Positions 6,919-11,607 of a DNA stretch of 11,607 nucleotides are shown one piece after another. A program made the position numbers and the translations under genes. The first letter of the stretch is position 1; the number at the start of each line of letters is the position of its first letter. The notes below the pieces were generated by a model that was given only the letters and a program-made list of their open reading frames with translations, was not told where the DNA came from and ran no database searches. The stretch comes from an uncultured Collinsella sp. (GTDB taxonomy: Bacteria > Actinomycetota > Coriobacteriia > Coriobacteriales > Coriobacteriaceae), in contig CAKTWE010000056.1 in assembly GCA_934630385.1 (NCBI GenBank), forward strand, positions 1-11,607. The letters run 5' to 3'.

Positions 6919-7488
6919 ATGAATGAGATTTCCAACATACATGCGTTTGAGGACGAGGATTTTCTGCACGCCTGCTTCGTGTGGGGGATGGCCGTGCTTG
7001 TGGTGTTTGCCGTGTGCCTGGTGCCGGTGTTTATGCTGCTGGGCGGGCCTGCGGACTTGGATGCGGCTGACGCGGGCGGCTGGACGGCTGTCTTGGGCTG
7101 GATAGTCGGCTTGGCTGCGGTTTCGGCGGCGTCATTTGCCGTGCACGAGCTGGTGCACGGTGTGTTTTTTAAGCTGCTGGCGCCTGCGGGCGCGCAGGTG
7201 ACCTTTGGGGCGAATCGCGAGACGGCGATGATCTATGCCTGCGCCGAGGGCGTTGTGTATTCGCGTGCGCGGTACATGGCCATTTGCCTAGCGCCGACGG
7301 TTGCCTTGACGGTGGCGTTTGCCCTGGGGTTTGCGTTCTCGGGCTATCCGCTGCTGTGCTATTTGGCGGCTGGTCTGCACTTGTCGGGCTGTGTGGGCGA
7401 CTGGTATTACGTGCGGACCATCCTGCTCGACCGTCGTATTGTCTCCTGCGAGGATACGTCCTTTGGCGTGCGCTTTTTCGCAAGGTAG
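6919..7488 (+). CDS. DUF3267 family membrane zincin metalloprotease
   Basis: A 189-residue integral membrane protein. The zinc motif HELVH sits at residues 76-80 inside a hydrophobic segment, and GD at 160-161 within HLSGCVGDWYY offers a third ligand (Asp161), as in the DUF3267 (putative zincin) group of intramembrane peptidases. Hydrophobic spans are about 21-43, 54-86, 118-140 and 142-157. The substrate is unknown. The ATG at 6919 lacks a Shine-Dalgarno site and is very close to a -10 element. The stop codon (7486-7488) lies within a repeat module (GCAAGGTAGTCTTTTTGG), so the last residues and the stop may have been supplied by a repeat insertion. The next gene, queH, starts 62 bases later on the same strand; the operon may be only positional. 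Family assignment is good, activity is inferred. Confidence 0.82.
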   Translation: MNEISNIHAFEDEDFLHACFVWGMAVLVVFAVCLVPVFMLLGGPADLDAADAGGWTAVLGWIVGLAAVSAASFAVHELVHGVFFKLLAPAGAQVTFGANRETAMIYACAEGVVYSRARYMAICLAPTVALTVAFALGFAFSGYPLLCYLAAGLHLSGCVGDWYYVRTILLDRRIVSCEDTSFGVRFFAR

Positions 7489-7532
7489 TCTTTTTGGGAT
7501 GATTTTTCTGGGACGGGGATTAAAAAATCATT
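7480..7532 (+). repeat. Fourth copy of the GGGACGGGGATTA repeat with GCAAGGTAGTC module
   Basis: Bases 7499-7532 match 4505-4538 at 33 of 34 positions, with 7507-7532 identical. The unit is itself bounded by ATGATTTTT (7499-7507) and AAAAATCAT (7523-7531), which are complementary. It is preceded by GCAAGGTAGTCTTTTTGG (7480-7497), which matches the minus strand of 4553-4570 with one difference. The module contains the stop codon of the DUF3267 gene, and the unit ends 6 bases before the queH ribosome binding site. Confidence 0.88.
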
Positions 7533-7550
7533 GCGGGGGAGGAGATGTTG

Positions 7551-8126
7551 ATGAGGCCGTTGTTGTTGCACGCCTGCTGCGCGCCGTGTTCGCTTGAGCC
7601 GGTTCGCCTGCTGCGCGAGGAAGGGTTTGAGCCCACGATTTGCTGGACCAACCCCAATATTCAACCGCGCGATGAATGGCAGCGGCGCTTGGACGAGCTG
7701 CGCCGGTGGTGTGCCGATGGCGACATCGAGCTTATCGAGGCGGGGGAGGACCGTGAGCGATGGGAGGCCGGCGTGGCACCGCAGGGCGCCGATCGGCCCC
7801 GTCGCTGTCGCGCGTGCTATGCCCTGCGTCTGGCCGAGGCGTGCCGTGTGGCCCAGGAGCGTGGTTTTGAGTTTGTGGGCACGACGCTCGCCGTCTCGCC
7901 GTATCAGTTGTTCGAAACCTGCAATGACGTGCTTGAGCGCTTGGCGGCGGCACATGGGCTCGTCCCGGTCATTCGCGATTTTCGCCCGTATTATCCCGAG
8001 GCCACGCGTCGCTCGCGCGAGCTGGGCATGTATCGGCAGAATTACTGCGGCTGCCGGTTCTCGGCCGTCGAGGCGGCCATGGACCGCGCCCGCATCCGCG
8101 ACGAGCGCAAAGCGTCCAAAAAGTAG
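7551..8126 (+). CDS. queH: Epoxyqueuosine reductase QueH
   Basis: A 191-residue cytoplasmic iron-sulfur enzyme that reduces epoxyqueuosine to queuosine at the tRNA wobble position, the last step of queuosine synthesis. It is the non-cobalamin replacement for QueG. The family (formerly DUF208) is recognised by LLHACCAPCS at residues 5-14 (Cys9, Cys10), CRAC at 86-89, FVGTTLAVSPYQ at 108-119 and YCGCRFS at 165-171 (Cys166, Cys168). These cysteines are the expected ligands of the iron-sulfur and second metal sites. The length is typical. Two in-frame ATGs exist. The second, at 7551, is preferred because GGAGG (7538-7542) is 8 bases upstream, while it is only 2 bases from the ATG at 7545. queA follows 64 bases downstream, and the pair supplies consecutive pathway steps, which strongly supports both calls. 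Confidence 0.93.
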   Translation: MRPLLLHACCAPCSLEPVRLLREEGFEPTICWTNPNIQPRDEWQRRLDELRRWCADGDIELIEAGEDRERWEAGVAPQGADRPRRCRACYALRLAEACRVAQERGFEFVGTTLAVSPYQLFETCNDVLERLAAAHGLVPVIRDFRPYYPEATRRSRELGMYRQNYCGCRFSAVEAAMDRARIRDERKASKK

Positions 8127-8145
8127 TTCATTTGGGACGTCAGCC

Positions 8146-8154
8146 TGCTAGGAT
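8146..8154 (+). promoter_or_regulatory. Possible extended -10 in front of queA
   Basis: TGCTAGGAT fits TG-N-TANNNT and ends 36 bases before the queA start codon, in the short gap after queH. It would allow queA to be transcribed independently as well as by read-through. No -35 is evident. Confidence 0.35.
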
Positions 8155-8190
8155 GTAGAGCGGACTTTAGCTATATAAGGAGTATCCGAC

Positions 8191-9408
8191 GTGTCTATGC
8201 GTACCGATGATTTTGACTATAACCTTCCTGAGGACCTGATTGCCCAGGCTCCTGCCGAGCCGCGCGACTCCTGCCGCCTGCTGGTGGTGGATCGCAAGGG
8301 CTCCCAGGCGGGAACGCCGCTGGAGCACGGCGGTACCGTTGAGCACCGCATCTTCCGCGACATCATCGACTATATCGAGCCGGGCGACGTGCTCGTCATC
8401 AACAAGACGCGCGTGATGCCGGCCCGCCTGATCGGTCGCAAAGCCGGCTCGGGTGGCGTGGTCGAGACGCTGCTGCTCAAGCGCCGTGAGGATGTTGACC
8501 CGCTGGGCCACGTTTGGGAATGCCTGGTCAAGCCGGGCAAGCGCTTGAAGCCCGGTGCTCAGATTGAGTATCGGGCCGGTGGTGCCCATGCGCCCGAGGG
8601 GGCTCCCGTGGTGCTGACGGCCGAGGTCATCGACTTTGTCACCGATAGCCGTGGTGGCCGCCTGGTACGTTTTGAGCCGGCCGGTTGCAATGCCGTCGGC
8701 GACCTGCGCACGCTCGACGAGGCCATCCACGCTGCCGGTCACGTGCCGCTGCCGCCCTACATTACCGATTACGAGGGCGATCCCGAGAAGTACCAGACCG
8801 TCTACGCCATGAAGGAGGAGCACTCGGCCGCCGCTCCCACGGCGGGTCTGCACTTTACTCCCGAGCTCATGGCCGCTATCGAGGCCAAGGGCGCGAAGTT
8901 TGCCGCCGTTGAGCTCGAGGTGGGCATCGATACCTTCCGCTTGGTGGAGGAGGACGACCCTACGCAGCACGTCATGCACACCGAGCGCTACCACGTGTCG
9001 CAGGAGGTTGTCGATGCCGTGCATAAGGCAAAGGCCGAGGGGCATCGCGTGATCGCCGTCGGCACCACCGCAGTACGCTCGCTCGAAAGCGCGTTTGACG
9101 TTGAGGCACCGGTGTCCGATCCGGCCGTGACGGCGCGCTATTTTGAGGGCCGCGAGGACGGTGCCGACACGCTCGGCCGCGGCGACATCGTGGTGCGCGA
9201 GAACGCGACAACGCAGCTCTACCTCATGCCCGGCTCGACCTATCACGTGGTCGACGCGTTGATCACCAACTTCCACGTGCCGCGCTCCACGCTCATGATG
9301 CTCGTGAGCGCACTTGCCACCCGCGATCAGATCATGGATGCCTACGCCGCCGCTATCGAAGAACGTTACCGCTTCTTCAGCTTTGGCGACGCCATGCTCA
9401 TCTTGTAG
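8191..9408 (+). CDS. queA: tRNA preQ1(34) S-adenosylmethionine ribosyltransferase-isomerase QueA
   Basis: A 405-residue cytoplasmic enzyme that transfers and isomerises the ribosyl group of SAM onto preQ1 in tRNA, giving epoxyqueuosine. Conserved blocks are FDYNLPEDLIAQ (8-19), VLVINKTRVMPARL (67-80), GHVPLPPYI (183-191), YQTVYA (201-206), APTAGLHFT (215-223), HVMHTERYHVS (260-270), GTTAVRSLES, and ITNFHVPRSTLMMLVSA near the C-terminus. At 405 residues it is longer than the roughly 340-360 usual for the family; extra sequence lies near residues 36-50 and 128-170. The usual GxGTF block reads EVGIDTFRLV (243-252). The start is GTG at 8191, with AAGGAG (8177-8182) 8 bases upstream; ATG 8197 is further from it. 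It is downstream of queH on the same strand and followed by two hairpins. Confidence 0.96.
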   Translation: MSMRTDDFDYNLPEDLIAQAPAEPRDSCRLLVVDRKGSQAGTPLEHGGTVEHRIFRDIIDYIEPGDVLVINKTRVMPARLIGRKAGSGGVVETLLLKRREDVDPLGHVWECLVKPGKRLKPGAQIEYRAGGAHAPEGAPVVLTAEVIDFVTDSRGGRLVRFEPAGCNAVGDLRTLDEAIHAAGHVPLPPYITDYEGDPEKYQTVYAMKEEHSAAAPTAGLHFTPELMAAIEAKGAKFAAVELEVGIDTFRLVEEDDPTQHVMHTERYHVSQEVVDAVHKAKAEGHRVIAVGTTAVRSLESAFDVEAPVSDPAVTARYFEGREDGADTLGRGDIVVRENATTQLYLMPGSTYHVVDALITNFHVPRSTLMMLVSALATRDQIMDAYAAAIEERYRFFSFGDAMLIL

Positions 9409-9410
9409 GT

Positions 9411-9434
9411 TCCGCCGTTCTACCGAACGGCGGA
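9411..9434 (+). terminator. Perfect 10-bp hairpin just after queA, no T-run
   Basis: TCCGCCGTTC (9411-9420) pairs perfectly with GAACGGCGGA (9425-9434) around the tetraloop TACC, beginning 2 bases after the queA stop. No T-run follows, so it is more likely a transcript-end stabiliser or pausing hairpin than a complete intrinsic terminator. Confidence 0.55.
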
Positions 9435-9448
9435 CCGGCCGACGCTGC

Positions 9449-9547
9449 GCGGGCCGCATTTGGACAATCTGACGTTCAACTTCAAGGGCGCGACCAGAAG
9501 GTCAGCGCCCTTTCGTTTCACGTCACCTTGTCTCAAATGCGGCCCGC
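9449..9547. repeat. 14-bp inverted repeat enclosing the queA terminator
   Basis: GCGGGCCGCATTTG (9449-9462) is perfectly complementary to CAAATGCGGCCCGC (9534-9547). The terminator hairpin lies centrally between them, giving a nested stem structure of about 99 bases. Confidence 0.75.
9484..9517 (+). terminator. Intrinsic terminator of the queA transcript
   Basis: The stem AAGGGCGC-GACC (9484-9495) pairs with GGTC-A-GCGCCCTT (9500-9512), with one bulged A and an AGAA tetraloop. It is followed by TTTCGTTT. This is the better termination signal for queA, 76 bases after its stop codon. Confidence 0.8.
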
Positions 9548-9549
9548 TC

Positions 9550-9649
9550 GCTGTCGTTGCCAAAACATCGGCATTTCTTTGGTTGTCAAGAGATTGCCGC
9601 TCTGGCGGGTTTTCGCTGTCCGCGCCAAAACATTGGCGTTGCCGTGGTT
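9550..9649. repeat. Diverged direct repeats each carrying a 16-bp palindrome
   Basis: Two related 35-bp segments (9550-9584 and 9615-9649) are offset by 65 bp and begin GCTGTC and end TGGTT. Each has a central palindrome: TGCCAAAACATCGGCA at 9558-9573 and CGCCAAAACATTGGCG at 9623-9638, the second with perfect 6-bp arms around AACA. They look like a diverged tandem duplication or a pair of binding sites. Confidence 0.6.
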
Positions 9650-9650
9650 C

Positions 9651-9687
9651 AACCTGCCAAAAAAGGACAGGTTTATTTTGGCAGGTT
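9651..9687. repeat. 12-bp inverted repeat
   Basis: AACCTGCCAAAA (9651-9662) pairs perfectly with TTTTGGCAGGTT (9676-9687) around a 13-base loop. On the plus strand the second arm runs on into TTATCTTGG, so it is not a classic terminator. It continues the CCAA/TTGG palindromic theme of the sites just upstream. Confidence 0.65.
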
Positions 9688-9730
9688 TTATCTTGGCAAA
9701 CGTTGTTGGTGCAATGGGGACTGGTTTATA

Positions 9731-9772
9731 TGCACCAAGTTGGTGCAAAGTAGTCTGACCCCTTTGCGCCAA
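9731..9772. repeat. Overlapping palindromes with GCAAAGTAGTCT module
   Basis: TGCACCAA-G-TTGGTGCA (9731-9747) is a perfect 8-bp palindrome around one base. Its second arm also pairs in a longer hairpin, TTGGTGCAAAG (9740-9750) with CTTTGCGCCAA (9762-9772), 10 of 11 with one G-T, around an 11-base loop. A further TTGGTGCA copy occurs at 9706-9713. Bases 9745-9756 (GCAAAGTAGTCT) are the same module found in the repeats at 4553-4570 and, with one change, 7480-7491. Confidence 0.7.
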
Positions 9773-9773
9773 T

Positions 9774-9845
9774 CAAAAAGTTGCGGTGAGATAGTTCTTG
9801 AATTGGCCATTTTGAGGGCTAAACAGGAACTATCTCACCGCAACT
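9774..9845 (-). terminator. Terminator of the coiled-coil gene, 19-bp inverted repeat
   Basis: A perfect 19-bp inverted repeat (9779-9797 with 9827-9845) has a 29-base loop. On the minus strand it begins 25 bases after the coiled-coil gene's stop and is followed directly by TTTTTGA, giving the form of an intrinsic terminator. The plus-strand side has no T-run. The long loop and long perfect stem are unusual for a simple terminator, and the arms might also be the ends of a small repeat element. Confidence 0.7.
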
Positions 9846-9870
9846 GCGTTGAGCGTTTTTGGCAGCTGGT

Positions 9871-11607
9871 TTACTTGCTTGCGAACATCCAGATCAGGAC
9901 GATCACGAGGATTACAGCGACAATGCAGACGATGGCGCCGATGAATTTGATGCGTGAGTCGCGGGTGCGCTCGCGCACGTCGTCCTCGGCGGCTTCGAGT
10001 TGAGCTACTTCGCGCTCGGTTTCGGCGTGTTCGGCCTTATCGCGCTCCAAGGACCCCGCGAGCGATTCGGTAATCTCGGGATGGTCATGTACCTCGGTCG
10101 CCTGCTCGATGATCGACTGCGCATGGGCGACGTCCGCCTGGGCATTGGCGATAGCCTGCTCTTGCTCTCGACGTGCCTTGTCCTCGGCGGCGATCTTCTC
10201 GCGCAGTTCGCGCTGGCGCGTTGCGGCGGCGGCTTTTGCGGTCTGCAGCTCGTCGCGCGCGGCATCGGCCTCGGTCGTTACGGCCTGATGGGCTCGCTTG
10301 GCGTCGGCGATGGGGGCTTGCGCCTGCTCGACGGCGTGCTCGGCGGCCGCGAGCGAGTGCTCAAGATCGGCGGTGATGTTCGGGACATCTTCCTCGGCTT
10401 TGCGCAGGGCATCGGCCGTGTCGGAGATCTGCATCGAAAGCTCGCTGGTGCGCACTGTGTAATTGGCGGGATTTGCCGAAGGATTGCGCTGCAGCTCGGC
10501 ATACTCGTGGCGCAGCGTTTCGAGTTGAGCGCGCGTGGCGTCGACGGTTTGTTGCGCGGCGGCAACGCCGGCGTCGCGCTCGGCCTGCACCTTGTCGCGG
10601 ATGCGCTTGGAATCCTCGAGGCGTCGAACGAGCCGGTTACCGGTCTCGCGCGAGCTGGCTTCGCGCGCCTCCACGGCATCGAGCGCGGCTTTGAGACGCC
10701 GCTCGGTGGCATCGTCCTCTTCATTTATTTGCTCGAGCTGCGCCTTGAGCTCTGTTGCCTTGGCAGCATGGGTATCGCGGCCGATTTCTGCTGCCGCGGC
10801 GGCCTTTTGTGCCGTGTCGATAGTCTGGCGCTGCTCGGCGACGATTTGGTCGTAGCGGCCTGCGATGTCCTGGCGCGTCTCGAGCTCCTCGCCTTGATCG
10901 GCGATGCGCTGCTCCAACTCTGCCAGGTGATCGCGTGCATCGGCGAGCGCCTTCTTTGCGGCATTCATCTCGCGCATGGCCGAGGCACCCTGGGCGATAA
11001 AAGCGCCTACGGCGTTCGCAGTGTTCGAGACGGCAGTTCCCAGATCGCGGCTCGCGGCGGGGGCATGCGGGGCGATTGGGCGACCGTTGTCGGCAGCGTC
11101 CACTTCGGTGGTTTGCGGCGCGGCGATATTGCCGGTACCGCCTTCGATTACGGAAAAGCCCGCTGCGTGCGGGTCGACGGCGTCCGCGCCAATCGTGGGA
11201 TGCTCGAGCTGCAGGAACGAGGGCAGGGTGCTGCCTTGGTCGGCAACGGGGGTCTCGCCGGGCACGAAGGTCGAGGCGGCCTCGGCGGCCTCCTCTTCCT
11301 CGGCATCAATATCGGCGTCGGCCACGGCGTCTTTCATCGCTTTGACGGCATCCATCATGGAGTCCATGACGGCATCGAGCTCTTCTTCCGAAGATACCTC
11401 GATGGGGCCTTTTGCTTGCGGGGCGGCGTCCTTCTCGGGGGCGTCGTCCTGAACGGCCGAATCGTCGTTTTGCTCGTTGGCATCTTCGGCCGCAGGGATC
11501 TCCGTCGCAGCGCCGTTATCCAGAGCGGCGTCGTCGACGTTGGTATCATTGCAGGTCGCAGCGTCAGTATCTGCGGCGATGTCTGGTGAATCATCAATAT
11601 GCTGTTG
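9871..11607 (-). CDS. Tail-anchored coiled-coil protein, start outside window
   Basis: The frame is open from the right edge to TAA at 9871-9873, giving 578 visible residues; the true start lies beyond 11607. The first 100 or so visible residues are acidic and low in complexity (many Asp, Glu, Ala), probably disordered and similar in style to a linker. From about residue 195 to 545 the sequence is an almost unbroken Ala/Glu/Gln/Arg-rich helix with heptad-like spacing, as in a long coiled coil. A single hydrophobic stretch, FIGAIVCIVAVILVIVLIWMF at about 555-575, is followed by only ASK, so the protein is probably anchored in the membrane by its C-terminus with the coiled coil in the cytoplasm. 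An internal ATG at 11367 has no clear ribosome binding site and is not taken as the start. I recognise no family; SMC- or tropomyosin-like similarity would reflect composition only. Its role may be structural, for example cell envelope or division, but this is a guess. Confidence 0.78.
   Translation of the reverse strand, partial: QQHIDDSPDIAADTDAATCNDTNVDDAALDNGAATEIPAAEDANEQNDDSAVQDDAPEKDAAPQAKGPIEVSSEEELDAVMDSMMDAVKAMKDAVADADIDAEEEEAAEAASTFVPGETPVADQGSTLPSFLQLEHPTIGADAVDPHAAGFSVIEGGTGNIAAPQTTEVDAADNGRPIAPHAPAASRDLGTAVSNTANAVGAFIAQGASAMREMNAAKKALADARDHLAELEQRIADQGEELETRQDIAGRYDQIVAEQRQTIDTAQKAAAAAEIGRDTHAAKATELKAQLEQINEEDDATERRLKAALDAVEAREASSRETGNRLVRRLEDSKRIRDKVQAERDAGVAAAQQTVDATRAQLETLRHEYAELQRNPSANPANYTVRTSELSMQISDTADALRKAEEDVPNITADLEHSLAAAEHAVEQAQAPIADAKRAHQAVTTEADAARDELQTAKAAAATRQRELREKIAAEDKARREQEQAIANAQADVAHAQSIIEQATEVHDHPEITESLAGSLERDKAEHAETEREVAQLEAAEDDVRERTRDSRIKFIGAIVCIVAVILVIVLIWMFASK

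Larger units (their letters stand above)
9409..9870. other. Convergent intergenic region rich in palindromes
   Basis: This 462-bp gap lies between two convergent stop codons and carries no convincing gene. Short open frames (for example 9460-9753 and 9528-9758 on the plus strand) lack ribosome binding sites and run through the hairpins and repeats listed separately. From about 9560 to 9870 the base composition is clearly more AT-rich than in the genes, suggesting acquired or fast-evolving sequence. Confidence 0.7.

Noticed and set aside
8167..9459. 430-codon open frame on the minus strand opposite queA
   Set aside because: Antisense shadow; queA is unmistakable on the plus strand.
9460..9758. 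97- and 76-codon frames in the convergent gap
   Set aside because: They run through a terminator and several palindromes, lack ribosome binding sites and have odd composition rich in Cys, Trp and Arg.
9779..9845. Terminal inverted repeats of a transposon
   Set aside because: The interior is only 29 bases and carries no coding sequence; target-site duplications are not seen. A terminator or small palindromic repeat explains it better.
10000..11589. 529-codon open frame opposite the coiled-coil gene
   Set aside because: Antisense shadow of a high-GC gene; the minus strand has consistent coiled-coil and membrane-anchor features and a terminator.

Overview
The window looks like chromosomal DNA from a high-GC actinobacterium of the class Coriobacteriia, most likely Collinsella or a close relative. 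This is inferred from the high GC content, the gene content (class III fructose-1,6-bisphosphatase, DegV, QueH/QueA, an unusual MetRS) and the style of the intergenic repeats. No database search was possible. There are no tRNA or rRNA genes, CRISPR array, transposase or phage genes. The coding content is mostly housekeeping.

Left part (1-3356): the 5' end of a class III fructose-1,6-bisphosphatase gene (minus strand, cut by the window edge) is divergent from a degV-family fatty-acid-binding protein gene. degV converges on a TIM-barrel-like protein of unknown function, with a terminator hairpin between them. On the other side of that gene is a small ORF for a 56-residue single-span membrane protein.

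Middle (3381-6786, minus strand): a divergent methionyl-tRNA synthetase is followed by an RsmB/RsmF-type rRNA m5C methyltransferase. The 151-bp gap between them is filled by a cluster of inverted repeats sharing the core GGGACGGGGATTA. Three copies lie there and a fourth lies at 7507-7532.

Right part (6919-9408, plus strand): a probable operon of a DUF3267 membrane zincin, queH and queA. QueA makes epoxyqueuosine on tRNA and QueH reduces it to queuosine, so these two genes give consecutive steps of tRNA wobble-base modification. With MetRS and the rRNA methyltransferase, translation and RNA modification dominate the window.

Far right (9409-11607): queA converges on a long coiled-coil, tail-anchored protein gene whose start lies beyond the window. 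The 462-bp gap between their stop codons is packed with palindromes: two terminator-like hairpins, a 14-bp inverted repeat enclosing one of them, a pair of 16-bp palindromes 65 bp apart, and a repeat sharing a 12-base module with the other two repeat loci.

The most interesting signal is this family of composite palindromic intergenic repeats. No complete new enzymatic or defence system is evident.
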